Below, piece after piece: positions 7,671 through 16,887 of a stretch of DNA of 64,000 nt. Numbering within the stretch: the first letter of the stretch is position 1; each line of letters starts with the position of its first letter. This stretch comes from Thioalkalivibrio paradoxus ARh 1 (GTDB taxonomy: Bacteria > Pseudomonadota > Gammaproteobacteria > Ectothiorhodospirales > Ectothiorhodospiraceae): positions 842,501 to 906,500 of the forward strand of contig NZ_CP007029.1 in NCBI RefSeq assembly GCF_000227685.2, given 5' to 3'. Under the pieces are notes generated by a model. It saw only the letters and a program-made list of their open reading frames with translations, searched no databases and was not told the DNA's origin. Made by a program: the position numbers and the translations under genes.

Positions 7671-7796
7671 CAACGGCGGCAGCCTATCCGGCCGAAATCG
7701 GCCCGCCAGGGGGTGGCGAGACGGTTTTTCCGGTCGGCTATGGGTGTGTTTCCGGAAAGCGGGCAACGGCGGGGCCGGTAGCTCAGCGGGGCTTCT

Positions 7797-9218
7797 TTAC
7801 CAGGACACCCGCTGATCGTACTCGCACTCCGGCGCGGGCTGGGCGTAGGGATCACCAGCGGAACCTGCCTCGGCAGCGATGACATGCTCCGTAGCGTCCT
7901 CGTACCACTCCGGCGGTCCGCGCGCCTGGGCGATACGGGGCGGGGTGGCGGGTTCGCCGATATGCTCCAGGATGGCCCGAACATCCACCGCCTCGGTGAT
8001 GAAGGCGATGATCCGCATCTCGGCTCCGCACCGCGGGCAGGTCAGCGGGAACGCCTCGTAGATGCGCGCCAGCAGCATCACCCAGAGGTAGCGGGCGGGA
8101 GACCGCCGGATCGTCTCGGGCGAATCCTCCGCTGCGGTCTTCACCGCCCGATGAGGTGTCGACGCGGGCGCCACGGCCTCGGGCGCCAGAGCGGTGACGG
8201 CGGGGCGCAGCGGTGAGTTTGGGGCGAGTACGCCATAGTACCGATGGCGATGCTGCCGGGGCGGTGGAACCAGCGCGGCGATGCGGCCGATCAGCTCCAG
8301 GGGCGAGAGGATGATCTGGGTGCGCCCGTCCGGACCCGGTTTGGGCAGGCGGTAGAGCAGCCGCTGCGCGTCGAGCTCCTCCAGTCGCTCGGCGGCGAAG
8401 GGAGGACGGGCGCAGTAGCGCAGCAGACGTTCCAGGCCCTTTCGGTCGTCGGCCTCGATGCGCACGGCCGCATCCAGCGAGAACCCGCCGCCGTGTTCCC
8501 ACGCTTCCATCTCTTTGCGGGTCTGCGCGTCGATCCGCTCACGGCGCACGAATGCTCGGAGGATGCGGCGGCGCACCTGCGTTTGCACGACCCGCACGGC
8601 ATCGGCGTCGATGGCCTGCGCCGCGATGAACCGGACACCCTGCTCCGGGTCGGGCTCGAACACGCCGTCGATCACGACGACATGGAAGTGCGTGTGCTCG
8701 TTCAGCGCGGAACCGAACCGGTGGATGAAGGCCACGGCCCCGGTGCGCGCCTGGGTAGTGGCATCCACGCTGCCGCACAGGTGATGCTCGATTGCATCCA
8801 GAAAAATGCGCAAGGCACTGTTGAGCGCTTCGCGGTCGTGCTGGAGTTAATAGCGTAGCCGCTTGGGTACGGACAGGACCCACTGGCGCACCGGCACGCG
8901 AGGCAGAACGTGATCGGCCAGATGTGCCGCGGTCTCGGCCATGCGCCGCGTGTTGCAGGACGGGCAGACAGCCCGGCCTTTGCAGGAGAAGGCGATCAGA
9001 AAGTCATGGCCGCAGGCGTCACAGCGGGCGCGGGCAAAGCCATGGGCCAGGATGCCACACTCCAGAAAGTGCCTCAGTTCGCGCTCCGCATGTGGTGGTA
9101 CCCGCGCCTCCCACCACTCGTCCCGACTCCGCGAGAGAAAGGTCTCCAGGTGGTTTTGCACCACTCGATACAGCGGTGTATGGGCGGGCGACGGCGGCGG
9201 TAGGGAGCGGCGACGCAT
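7797..9218 (-). pseudogene. IS91-family transposase with one in-frame stop
   Basis: The two open segments belong to one IS91-type (Y2, HUH) transposase. The N-terminal part has the zinc-binding domain (ARCDACGHDFLIAFSCKGRAVCPSC trimmed here to its Cys pairs: CDAC and CPSC) and ends in SVPKRLRY. After a TAA (8847-8849 on the plus strand reads TTA) the same frame continues QHDREALNSALRIFLDAI, then the HUH-like HTHFHVVVIDGVF and a C-terminal ARIYEAFPLTCPRCGAEMRI zinc motif. One base change (for example TTA to TAA) would explain the break. The start ATG at 9218 is the first Met before the family sequence. Element ends (oriIS/terIS) were not resolved. Not active as read. Confidence 0.85.
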
Positions 9219-9266
9219 CCCTGCAGTTGGACGTCCATGTTCGGGTCGGTGTCCGTGACGAGCAGC

Positions 9267-9290
9267 AATACTGACAATATAGACAGTATT
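9267..9290. promoter_or_regulatory. 24-bp operator-like palindrome upstream of IS91 transposase
   Basis: AATACTG and CAGTATT form a 7-bp inverted repeat around a 10-base AT-rich centre, in otherwise GC-rich DNA, about 50 bp upstream of the transposase start. It could be a repressor site or part of the element's terminus. The rest of the 9219-9416 interval holds nothing recognisable. Confidence 0.5.
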
Positions 9291-9416
9291 CTCGTTTCCG
9301 CTACCGGCCGGCGGGGCTTGTCGTCGATCGTGATGGCTGTGATGGTGAGCGGCTGGTCTACCCTTGACCCTTGAGAGGCGCCGCTCGGGCCGCCCGAGTG
9401 GCTGACCGTTTTTTTT

Positions 9417-9751
9417 GGACGCAGGGCGACGGTCGCGCATCTCTGCACGACCGCAGCCCTGCTGCGGCACGAGGAGGTCAGGGCAGTGCCGGAATCTCGA
9501 ACTTCGGCATTTCGCCGGTCAGGGTGTGCAGGAAGGCCACCAGGTCGGCGACTTCGTCTTCCGAGTATTCACGACCCAGCATCTCCCGCCCCATGATCTC
9601 CACTGCTTCTTCGAGCGTGGCCGTCGCGCCGTTGTTCATGTAGGGGTAGGTCAGCGCGACGTTGCGTAGGGTCGGGGTCTTGAACGCGAAGCGGTCGGCG
9701 TCCTTCCCGGTGACCAGGAAGCGACCCTCGTCTTCGGAACCGGGCACTTGG
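9417..9751. repeat. 335-bp perfect direct repeat, copy 2
   Basis: Identical to 407-741. Here the repeat is in its native context, the 3' part of the intact peroxidase gene plus 61 bp of downstream DNA, and begins right after a run of eight T. Confidence 0.95.
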
Positions 9752-10479
9752 ATCCGATGGAAGCGGCTGTCGGTGAACGCCGGCCCGCTGTGGCAGGCCT
9801 GGCAGCCGCTGTCGGCGAATTTCTTCATGCCCCGCTTTTCCTGTTCGGTCAGCGCCTCGAGATCGCCGTTCAGATAGCGGTCGAAACGCGAGTTCGGTGT
9901 GTTCAGCGTGCGCTGGAAGCCCGCGAGCGCCTTGGCGACGTTTTCCTCGCGGATCGGATTCTCGTCACCGGGGAAGGCAGCCGCGAATTTTTTCTCGTAG
10001 ACGTCGAACTTCTTCAGGCGGGTGATGGCCTCGTCGAGCGACATTGCCATCTCGATATCGGCTTCGATCGGGCCGAGCGCCTGTTCCTCCAGGTCGGCCG
10101 CGCGACCGTCCCAGAACTGTGCCTCGAAGAACCCGGAGTTGAGGACGGTCGGGGTATTGCGTTCGCCGACCTGGCCTTCGTGGCCAACCGCGCGCGGGAT
10201 GCGGTCGCTCCAGCCGAGCGCCGGATTGTGGCAAGTGGCGCAGCTGATCACGCCGCTGCTGGAAATGCGCGGTTCGAAGAACAGCATGTTGCCGAGCTCC
10301 ACGCGCTCGGGCGTCAGCGAGTTGTCGGCCGGAATCGGCGGCAACGCCGGCAAGGGTTCGAAACGGTCACGGTAGTCGCCATAGCCGTCGTCGGCCACGG
10401 CAGTTCCAGTGCAGGCTAGCATGATCCCCACTGCCAGGGCCGTAACGGCTGCCAGGGGGGATTTGCGAAGGCTGGTCAT
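9478..10479 (-). CDS. Di-heme cytochrome c peroxidase (CcpA/MauG family)
   Basis: The 333-residue protein has a signal peptide (residues 1-29, ending GTAVAD) and two c-type heme motifs, CATCH at 80-84 and CQACH at 226-230. The gap between them and the surrounding GERNTPTVLNSGF, FWDGRAADLEEQ and TPTLRNVALTYPYMNNG motifs match bacterial di-heme peroxidases. Such periplasmic enzymes reduce H2O2 with electrons from c-type cytochromes; some MauG-type members instead oxidise protein partners. ATG 10479 is preceded by GAGGAG at a good distance; the frame upstream is open but has no family sequence. Its last 91 codons are duplicated at 468-741. Confidence 0.93.
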   Translation of the reverse strand: MTSLRKSPLAAVTALAVGIMLACTGTAVADDGYGDYRDRFEPLPALPPIPADNSLTPERVELGNMLFFEPRISSSGVISCATCHNPALGWSDRIPRAVGHEGQVGERNTPTVLNSGFFEAQFWDGRAADLEEQALGPIEADIEMAMSLDEAITRLKKFDVYEKKFAAAFPGDENPIREENVAKALAGFQRTLNTPNSRFDRYLNGDLEALTEQEKRGMKKFADSGCQACHSGPAFTDSRFHRIQVPGSEDEGRFLVTGKDADRFAFKTPTLRNVALTYPYMNNGATATLEEAVEIMGREMLGREYSEDEVADLVAFLHTLTGEMPKFEIPALP

Positions 10480-10818
10480 CAGGTCATCTCCTCGGTAGTA
10501 CGGAAAGTGCGCGTGTTCCATCGCCATGCGTTCCCAAACGCGTTCATGGCAGGGCTTCCGGCTTTGCCGTATACCGCATTCGTGAATGGTCGGTACCGCG
10601 AAGGGGTAGCCCCCGTCGCGCATGTGGGTATAGACGACAGATCGGGTTTCGTACAGCCGGCCAGTCCATCCGGTCACCGCGTTGCGCGAATTCGGGCGCG
10701 AATGCAAAGGCTCGTGACGACCCGCGCTGCCCTTGGGACGTTGCCCGCGGGTCCGGCTCCGGCGGTAACCCGACGGGCGCAATGCCCACTGCGTTCGTGC
10801 TTTGGGTAGGATGCGCGC
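10480..10818. other. Divergent promoter region between peroxidase and RecJ-like genes
   Basis: This 339-bp gap separates two genes pointing away from each other. No coding frame with family resemblance was found on either strand and no convincing -35/-10 pair could be fixed by eye. Confidence 0.5.
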
Positions 10819-12597
10819 ATGGAACCCCTGATCGAGGCGTTCGTCGCCGATGGCGGCGTGTTACGAGAGGCCGAGCAGCTCGGGCTGCACCCGGTGGCGG
10901 CACGCGTGCTGGCCAATCGCGCGAGCCGGGCGGGGGTTGCACCCGACTGGCTGCTGGATTTCGCCCTGCGTTCGTTGGATCCCCCCGATGGTCTGCCGGA
11001 CATCGAAGTGGCCGCAGAGCGGGTGGCGCGTGCGGTGACGGAGCGGGAGACCGTCGCGCTGGTGACCGACGCCGATTCCGACGGGGTCAACGCCAGTGCG
11101 GTGCTCAGCCGCGCCCTGATCCATCACTTCGGCCATCCGCCGGACCGGGTGCAGCACTACATCGGCCTGAAACTGACCGAGGGCTATGGGCTGTCGGACG
11201 CGGTCTGTGATCGCATTCTAGAGTCCGCATCCCGCCCGAGGCTGGTGATCACCGCGGATATCGGCTCGTCCGACGGGCCCCGGATCGCCCGGCTGGCCGA
11301 GGCAGGGATCGATGTGGTGGTCACCGATCATCATGGCATTCCCGCGCAGGGTGGACCGGACGCGGCGCTGGCGTTCGTGAACCCCCAGCGTCCGGACTCG
11401 CGTTACCCGGATCCGCTGATCGCGGGGGTGATGGTGGCGTGGCTGCTGCTCTGGGCGACCCGCCGGCACCTGATCGCGCGCGGTCGGCTGCGCGCCGACA
11501 GCCCCAGCCTGCGCGAACTGTTCGGCTGGGTGGCCACCGGGACCGTGGCCGACGTCGTCTCGCTGGCGCGTAGCCGCAACAACCGCATTGTGGTGCGCGC
11601 AGGAATCGATCAGATCGAAGCCGGCACGTACCCTTGCTGGCGGGCGCTGCGCCCGCATCTCGGGGACGCGGCGAAACCGCTCGACGCCTCGGACCTCGCG
11701 TTCGGGATCGGTCCAAGGCTGAACGCAGCCGGGCGCCTGCACGACGCGATGGCAGGCGTGCACTTTCTGCTCGCGCCGGACGATGCGACGGCGGTGGATC
11801 GCGTGGCGGTGCTGAACCAGACCAACGAGACCCGGCGGGCAATCGAGAAACGACTGACCGCCGAAGCACTGGAGGTAGCGCGGGAACAGCTGCGGCAGGG
11901 GCGCTGTGCGCTGGTGGTGTTCCTGACCGACGGCCATGCCGGTGTGCAGGGAATCGTGGCGTCGCGGATCATGCAGGCCTTCGGGCGGCCTGGCGTGTGC
12001 TTGTCGGCGCGTCCGGACGCACCCGCGGTGCTGGCGGGTTCGTGCAGAAGCATCGATGGCCTGTCGATGCTCGACACGCTGCAAGCCCTTGCCTGCAACG
12101 AGCCGGGATTGTTTCTGAGCTACGGCGGACATGCCGGGGCCGCGGGTCTGACGCTCCGGCAGGAACGCCTCGCGGACTTCGAGGCAGCGTTCGAGTCCGA
12201 AGTGGCGCACCGCCTGCGCGGTCAGGTGCTGCGTCCGCGGATCCTGATCGATGGCGACGTTCCCGCCGGCGGCATCGACTGGGCGTTGCTGGAGGGGCTG
12301 GCCGCAATCGGTCCCTACGGCCGGGAGTTTCCCGAGCCGGTGTTCCGGTCGCAGTTCACGGTGCTGGAGGCCCGCGAGGTCGGTGCTGCCGGAGGGCATT
12401 GGCGCCTGGCACTGCGGCATGGCGGGGTGCGCCTCGGCGGCATCTGGTTCGGCGCTGGCCGGGACGCTCCTGTTCGCCCCGGAGAGGTCGTGCCGCTTGT
12501 ATTCACACCCGAGGCGAACTGGTGGCAAGGGCAGCGCCGGCTGCAGATTCGCGTGCTTGCGCGCGACCGGTCGGTGGCGCACGCTGCGGCATCCTGA
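10819..12597 (+). CDS. RecJ-like DHH-family exonuclease (592 aa)
   Basis: The protein has the DHH phosphoesterase order. Motif I is DADSDG (RecJ usually D-[YF]-D-A-D-G, so the three Asp are kept), then TADIGSSD in place of the usual VDNGIS, then VVVTDHH as the name-giving motif with a NPQRPDSRYP segment. A GWVATGTVADVV and GPRLNAAGR region follows, then DHHA1 with SYGGHAGAAGL, and a C-terminal OB-like domain with PEPVF. RecJ degrades single-stranded DNA 5' to 3' in recombination and mismatch repair. The motif changes suggest a divergent paralogue rather than the canonical RecJ. The start ATG is close behind TTTGGGTAGGATG with no strong Shine-Dalgarno. Confidence 0.8.
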   Translation: MEPLIEAFVADGGVLREAEQLGLHPVAARVLANRASRAGVAPDWLLDFALRSLDPPDGLPDIEVAAERVARAVTERETVALVTDADSDGVNASAVLSRALIHHFGHPPDRVQHYIGLKLTEGYGLSDAVCDRILESASRPRLVITADIGSSDGPRIARLAEAGIDVVVTDHHGIPAQGGPDAALAFVNPQRPDSRYPDPLIAGVMVAWLLLWATRRHLIARGRLRADSPSLRELFGWVATGTVADVVSLARSRNNRIVVRAGIDQIEAGTYPCWRALRPHLGDAAKPLDASDLAFGIGPRLNAAGRLHDAMAGVHFLLAPDDATAVDRVAVLNQTNETRRAIEKRLTAEALEVAREQLRQGRCALVVFLTDGHAGVQGIVASRIMQAFGRPGVCLSARPDAPAVLAGSCRSIDGLSMLDTLQALACNEPGLFLSYGGHAGAAGLTLRQERLADFEAAFESEVAHRLRGQVLRPRILIDGDVPAGGIDWALLEGLAAIGPYGREFPEPVFRSQFTVLEAREVGAAGGHWRLALRHGGVRLGGIWFGAGRDAPVRPGEVVPLVFTPEANWWQGQRRLQIRVLARDRSVAHAAAS

Positions 12598-12709
12598 AGC
12601 GCTTATCGCACGACACGAACCGCAGCCGGGCGAGGACGGTGCGTCGCGCAGGGAATGCGGCGTAGGCCAGGCCCCGACACGGGTCGTCGGGGCTGGAGTG
12701 GAACGGAAA

Positions 12710-12739
12710 AGGCCCGCCCGGGAATCCCCGGGCGGGCCT
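12710..12739. terminator. Hairpin terminator between convergent genes
   Basis: AGGCCCGCCCGGG (12710-12722) and its perfect complement (12727-12739) enclose a 4-base loop. On the minus strand a TTTT follows. It lies between the RecJ-like gene (+) and the peroxiredoxin gene (-). Confidence 0.8.
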
Positions 12740-12759
12740 GTACTCCCTCTGTCAGTGCG

Positions 12760-13419
12760 TTAGAGGGATTTGGTGCAGAAGTACCAGTCCTTGCACTCGT
12801 AGCCTTCCTTCATGCGGGCTTCGGCGGCTTCGGCCGTGGCGGGCGGCGGGACGATCACCTTGTCGCCCGGCTGCCAGCCCTCGGGCGTCGCGACGCCGTG
12901 GCTGTCGGAGGTCTGCAAGGCCTGGACCAGGCGCAGGAATTCGGGAATCGAGCGCCCGTTGGTCATCGGGTAGTAGACCATCGCCCGCAATACCCCGCGG
13001 TCGTCGATGATGAAGGTCGCCCGTACCGCAGAGGTATCCGAGGCGCCGGGCTGGATCATCCCGTAGGCATTCGCCACCTTCATCGAGAGGTCCTCGATGA
13101 TCGGGAACGGGATGTCCATTCCGAACTTTTCCTTGATGTTGCGGACCCAGGCCAGGTGGGCGTAGTTGCTGTCGATGGACAGGCCCACCAGTTCGGTATT
13201 GAGCTTCTGGAACTCCGGATGCGCGTTGGCGAAGGCCATGAACTCGGTGGTGCACACTGGCGTGAAGTCGGCCGGGTGGGAGAACAGCACCACCCACTTG
13301 CCGCGGTAGTCGGAGAGCTTCATCACGCCGTGCGTGGTCTTGGCCTCGAATTCCGGCGCCGGCTCGTTCAGGCGCGGCATGCCGGGGGCGGGATTCTGGA
13401 CTGCATTCGTGTTTTCCAT
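12760..13419 (-). CDS. Prx6-type peroxiredoxin
   Basis: The 219-residue protein is a thioredoxin-fold peroxidase. KWVVLFSHPADFTPVCTTE holds the peroxidatic Cys in PVCTTE with the upstream conserved T/P. GLSIDSNYAHLAW, RATFIIDDRGVLRAMVYYP and the extended C-terminal domain (TPEGWQPGDKVIVPPP) mark the Prx6/1-Cys group. Extra Cys residues occur in the C-terminal GYECKDWYFC tail. It reduces H2O2 and organic peroxides in the cytoplasm. An AGAGGA site precedes the ATG. Another oxidant-defence gene, the di-heme peroxidase, is 2 kb away. Confidence 0.95.
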   Translation of the reverse strand: MENTNAVQNPAPGMPRLNEPAPEFEAKTTHGVMKLSDYRGKWVVLFSHPADFTPVCTTEFMAFANAHPEFQKLNTELVGLSIDSNYAHLAWVRNIKEKFGMDIPFPIIEDLSMKVANAYGMIQPGASDTSAVRATFIIDDRGVLRAMVYYPMTNGRSIPEFLRLVQALQTSDSHGVATPEGWQPGDKVIVPPPATAEAAEARMKEGYECKDWYFCTKSL

Positions 13420-13706
13420 GGATCGGTATTCCTCTCAAGCATTCAGGGTGTCGTGGCTGCCTGCTGGGCCGTGGCCTGCAGCAAGCATGGGCATAGTATT
13501 GAATGCTTATTAAAATAGATCCAATCAAAAGTACGAATTCGGGCCATAGTTGTTGGCTAACACGGCTCTGACGCATATGACGCCGCCGGCCTTCTCGCCC
13601 GCGGGCGCACGGTGTCCAGGCGCTGGTACGGCTGCCGGGACGTGTGCCTGGAGGCCGGCATGTACCGGATTCGTCAGATCGGGATGCGCTACGGGTGTAG
13701 CGAGCC

Positions 13707-13732
13707 AAAAAAAACCGCCCCGTGGGGCGGTT
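13707..13732 (-). terminator. Rho-independent terminator
   Basis: AACCGCCCC and GGGGCGGTT form a 9-bp stem with a 2-base loop, followed on the minus strand by eight T. It lies 37 bp beyond the stop of the small gene at 13769-13969. The rest of the gap back to 13420 holds the peroxiredoxin 5' region, including an AT-rich patch near 13500-13530, and no gene. Confidence 0.92.
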
Positions 13733-13768
13733 GTCTGTTCGGCATGTCGCCTTGCCGGTCTTTCGGCG

Positions 13769-13969
13769 TTACTGCTGCACCCAGGCGCTGTAGCCGTCGG
13801 TCTTGCCTTCGAGCCCGTCGTTGTAGCCGGCATCGTAGGCATCGTCGACGCGCTGTTCTTCCAGCTTCGGGTTGTGCAGAAAACCGCTCTGCCACCCCAG
13901 CACGTAGGAAGGGTTGACGCCGGCGCTTTCCATCTTGGTGGAAGTCTCAAAATAGGTCTTCTTGTCCAT
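13769..13969 (-). CDS. Small conserved hypothetical protein (66 aa)
   Basis: MDKKTYFETSTKMESAGV begins a compact acidic protein with alternating aromatic residues (YVLGWQSGFLHNP, DAYDAGYNDG). The DAGYNDG and GWxxGF pattern resembles short helical repeats seen in small conserved gammaproteobacterial proteins. A GGAGGAG Shine-Dalgarno lies 7 bases before the ATG and a strong terminator follows, so it is a well-delimited monocistronic gene. No known domain or function was recognised. The 299 bp upstream (13970-14268) hold no gene. Confidence 0.8.
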   Translation of the reverse strand: MDKKTYFETSTKMESAGVNPSYVLGWQSGFLHNPKLEEQRVDDAYDAGYNDGLEGKTDGYSAWVQQ

Positions 13970-14268
13970 GCCGTTGCTCCTCCAGAAAGTGAATAGGGTT
14001 CAAGGTCTGCGGACATCGCAGCGCCCCGTGGCGGGAACCTTTTCCCGACATCGCGGCCGGATTACCACCGGTTTCGCCGCCAACTGTACCGCATTCTGTC
14101 CGCAACTTTGCGGGGCGCAGTATAGGGCGGCGGTCCGGGCCGACGTATATCCCGATCGAGAGGGTTACGCTGCGGCCCCGGTTCCGGCACCATGCACCGT
14201 CCCGGATCAGGGGCATCGGTTGCGTGCGCCCCGGATCCGCCGACCCATTCACGACCTCCGGACCGACG

Positions 14269-14730
14269 ATGCACTTTTCTGAAGACGACCAGATGAGCTT
14301 CGAGAGCGGCCTCGCGGCGTTCGAGGCCAAGCATTTCGCGCGAGCGATGCAACTGCTGTCGCCGCTGGCCGAGGCGGGTCATCCAGATGCCCAGTACCGC
14401 GTCGCCATCATGTGCCAGAACGGCCTCGGCGTGGTTCGCCAGCCCGAAACCGCGGTGGCCCAGATGCGCGCGGCCGCCGAACAGGGCCACGCGATGGCGC
14501 AGCATGGCCTTGGATTCATGTACCTCGAGGGCGACTGCGTGGACAAGGATCCGGCGCAGGCCGTCGGCTGGTTCGAGAAGGCGGCGGAGCAGGGCCTCGC
14601 GGGTTCCAAAACCACGCTGGCGATGATGTATGCGCAGGGCACGGGCGTGGAACGCGACCCCGAGACCGCCCGGCGCTGGTACCTCGCCGCCGGTTTCGAC
14701 CCCGACGAACTGGATTCGCTGCAGCGCTGA
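14269..14730 (+). CDS. Sel1-repeat protein
   Basis: The 153-residue protein is made of Sel1-like (TPR-related) helical repeats of about 36 residues: AEAGHPDAQYRVAIMCQNGLGV, AEQGHAMAQHGLGFMYLEG and AEQGLAGSKTTLAMMYAQGTGVERDPETARRWY. Such proteins act as scaffolds for protein-protein contacts; the partner is unknown. ATG 14269 (MHFSEDDQM) is taken as start; ATG 14293 is possible. No signal peptide, so probably cytoplasmic. It is followed after 38 bp by glutaredoxin. Confidence 0.85.
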   Translation: MHFSEDDQMSFESGLAAFEAKHFARAMQLLSPLAEAGHPDAQYRVAIMCQNGLGVVRQPETAVAQMRAAAEQGHAMAQHGLGFMYLEGDCVDKDPAQAVGWFEKAAEQGLAGSKTTLAMMYAQGTGVERDPETARRWYLAAGFDPDELDSLQR

Positions 14731-14768
14731 TGCAGCCGGGCGTTTCCTCCGGAAACGATGCCACTACG

Positions 14769-15041
14769 ATGACCCGGATTCGACTGTACCGTATCGAGAC
14801 CTGCCCCTACTGCGACCGGGCCGAGCGCCTGCTGCAGCGCAAGGGGGTGGCGGATTGGCTGGACGTGATCCGCATCGACGACTCGCGCAAGGCATTCGCC
14901 GAGATGGCGAAGCTCACCGGTCAGCGCACCGTGCCGCAGGTGTTCATCGGCGAGCGGCACGTGGGCGGCTTCGATGACCTGGTCGAGCTGGATATGGACG
15001 GCGATCTCGACGAACTGCTCGACGCGGTGCGGAATCCCTGA
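14769..15041 (+). CDS. grxC: Glutaredoxin (GrxC-like)
   Basis: The 90-residue protein has the CPYC active site at residues 12-15 and the cis-Pro and GSH-binding segment TVPQVFIGERHVGGFDDL. This is a dithiol glutaredoxin that reduces disulfides and glutathione-mixed disulfides. It sits 15 bp before cysG and may be co-transcribed with it, a sensible pairing with sulfur metabolism. Confidence 0.95.
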   Translation: MTRIRLYRIETCPYCDRAERLLQRKGVADWLDVIRIDDSRKAFAEMAKLTGQRTVPQVFIGERHVGGFDDLVELDMDGDLDELLDAVRNP

Positions 15042-15056
15042 CCACGGAATTCGAAC

Positions 15057-16532
15057 ATGGATTACTACCCTCTCTTCATGAAACTGACCGGCCGTCCCTG
15101 CCTCGTGGTCGGCGGCGGCAATGTCGCGATGCGCAAGGTCACGTTGCTGCGCAAGGCGGGGGCGCAGGTGACCGTGGTGGCGCCGGAGTTGTGTCCGGAA
15201 CTGGTCGCGTTGCGCGATGCTGGCGAAATCGAATATCGGCAGCGGCCGTTTCAGGACGACGACATCGATGGGCGCGTGCTGGTGATCGCGGCCACGAGCG
15301 ACGAGGCCGTCAACCGGCATGTGTCGGAACTCGCGACGGCCCGGTTCGTCCCGGTGAACGTGGTCGACCGCCCGGAGTTGTGCACCTTCATCACGCCGTC
15401 GATGATCGACCGGTCGCCGCTGCAGGTCGCGATCTCGACCGGCGGCGCCTCGCCAGTGCTGGCCCGGCTGATGCGGTCCCGCATCGAGAGCTTCATTCCG
15501 GCCACTTATGGCCGGCTGGCCGCGCTGGTCGAGGGGTTCCGCGACCGGGTCAAGGCGCGTTTGCCCGACACCGAGCTCCGCCGCCGGTTCTGGGAGCGGC
15601 AGCTCGAGGGGCCGGTCACCGAGCTGGTGCTGTCCGGGCGCGAGGATGCGGCGCGGGAGATTCTCGAGCAAGCCGTGCACGACGGGCTCGATCGGCGCGA
15701 TGACGGTGGTGAAGTGTTCCTGGTCGGCGCGGGTCCGGGCGATCCGGATCTGCTGACCTTCCGGGCGCTGCGGCTGATGCAGTTGGCCGACGTCGTGGTA
15801 CACGACAACCTCGTGTCGCCGGCGATCCTGGAACTCGTGCGCCGCGACGCCGAGATGATCTACGCAGGCAAGCGCCGCAACCAGCACACGCTGCCGCAGG
15901 AGGACATCAACCGGCTGCTGGTGAAGCTGGCGAAGGAAGGCAAGCGGGTGCTGCGCCTGAAGGGGGGCGACCCGTTCATCTTCGGTCGGGGCGGCGAGGA
16001 GATCGACACGCTGATGCAGGAAGGCATCCCGTTCCAGGTCGTCCCGGGCATTACCGCGGCCGCGGGCTGCGCGTCGTTCGCGGGCATCCCGTTGACGCAC
16101 CGGGACTATGCCCAGTCGCTGGTATTCGCAACGGGGCACCTGAAGGACGGCACCATCGACCTGAACTGGAACATGCTGGCGCAGCCCGCGCAGACGGTGG
16201 TCTTCTACATGGGGCTGCTCGGCTTGCCGATCATCTGCCGGGAACTCAAGGCGCACGGCCGCCCGGGATCGACGCCGGCGGCGCTGGTCGAGCAGGGCAC
16301 GACCCAGAACCAGCGGGTGCTGGTGGGTACGCTCGACACGCTGCCGGAACTGGTCGCGCAGCAGGATGTACAGCCGCCGACGCTGATCATCGTCGGCGAA
16401 GTGGTGGCGCTGCACGAGCGCCTGAAGTGGTTCCAGCCGGAATCCGAACATACCGCGCACAGCCTGTTCAGCAGCCACGGCCATGCGGCCCCGGCCGAGC
16501 AGGCGCAGGCGCAGGCGAGGGAATCGGCATGA
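15057..16532 (+). CDS. cysG: Siroheme synthase, fused three-activity enzyme
   Basis: The 491-residue protein joins an N-terminal NAD-binding precorrin-2 dehydrogenase/ferrochelatase ([13 protein letters not shown] near 15-27, [15 protein letters not shown]) to a C-terminal SAM uroporphyrinogen-III methyltransferase ([17 protein letters not shown] from about 221, [40 protein letters not shown]). It makes siroheme for sulfite and nitrite reductases. Length equals E. coli CysG plus a short His/Ala/Gln-rich tail. It overlaps the next gene by 4 bp (ATGA), indicating translational coupling. Confidence 0.97.
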   Translation: MDYYPLFMKLTGRPCLVVGGGNVAMRKVTLLRKAGAQVTVVAPELCPELVALRDAGEIEYRQRPFQDDDIDGRVLVIAATSDEAVNRHVSELATARFVPVNVVDRPELCTFITPSMIDRSPLQVAISTGGASPVLARLMRSRIESFIPATYGRLAALVEGFRDRVKARLPDTELRRRFWERQLEGPVTELVLSGREDAAREILEQAVHDGLDRRDDGGEVFLVGAGPGDPDLLTFRALRLMQLADVVVHDNLVSPAILELVRRDAEMIYAGKRRNQHTLPQEDINRLLVKLAKEGKRVLRLKGGDPFIFGRGGEEIDTLMQEGIPFQVVPGITAAAGCASFAGIPLTHRDYAQSLVFATGHLKDGTIDLNWNMLAQPAQTVVFYMGLLGLPIICRELKAHGRPGSTPAALVEQGTTQNQRVLVGTLDTLPELVAQQDVQPPTLIIVGEVVALHERLKWFQPESEHTAHSLFSSHGHAAPAEQAQAQARESA

Positions 16533-16870
16533 ACCCGGAAATGGATCTGGATCTGTCGGGCACGGGCGGCTGCTCCGACAGCGAGCCGTTTGCGCTGCGC
16601 GTGCTAGGCGACAGTATGGCGCCCGAATTCGAGCACGGGATGATCATCATCATCGACCCGTCCGCGCCCGCCACCCATGGCGGCTACGTGGTCGCGCAGG
16701 TCGATGGCGAATACCTGTTCCGCCAGCTCGTGATCGAGGACGGAAGCCATTATCTGGTGGCCTTGAAGGAAGACCATCGCCGCCTGTCCATTCCCGGTCG
16801 CCAGGCGATCGTCGGCGTGGTCACCCAGCGCGCCGGTACGCGGCGGTCCCAGCACAAGCGCTACCTCTGA
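16529..16870 (+). CDS. LexA/S24-fold protein lacking the catalytic lysine
   Basis: The 113-residue protein has no DNA-binding domain and matches the S24 (LexA/UmuD) serine-lysine peptidase fold: [16 protein letters not shown] with the Ser of GDSM, then [18 protein letters not shown], where LexA has KRL, and a final IVGVVTQ strand. The position of the catalytic Lys appears to be Arg, so self-cleavage is doubtful. It may act as a sensor or binding module. It is translationally coupled to cysG, hinting at a role in siroheme or sulfite/nitrite reductase function. Confidence 0.75.
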   Translation: MNPEMDLDLSGTGGCSDSEPFALRVLGDSMAPEFEHGMIIIIDPSAPATHGGYVVAQVDGEYLFRQLVIEDGSHYLVALKEDHRRLSIPGRQAIVGVVTQRAGTRRSQHKRYL

Positions 16871-16887
16871 CCGCGGCTGCGTGGTCG

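Noticed and set aside
14379-16484. A 701-codon minus-strand frame
   Set aside because: Antisense to cysG, glutaredoxin and Sel1 genes; no domain resemblance.
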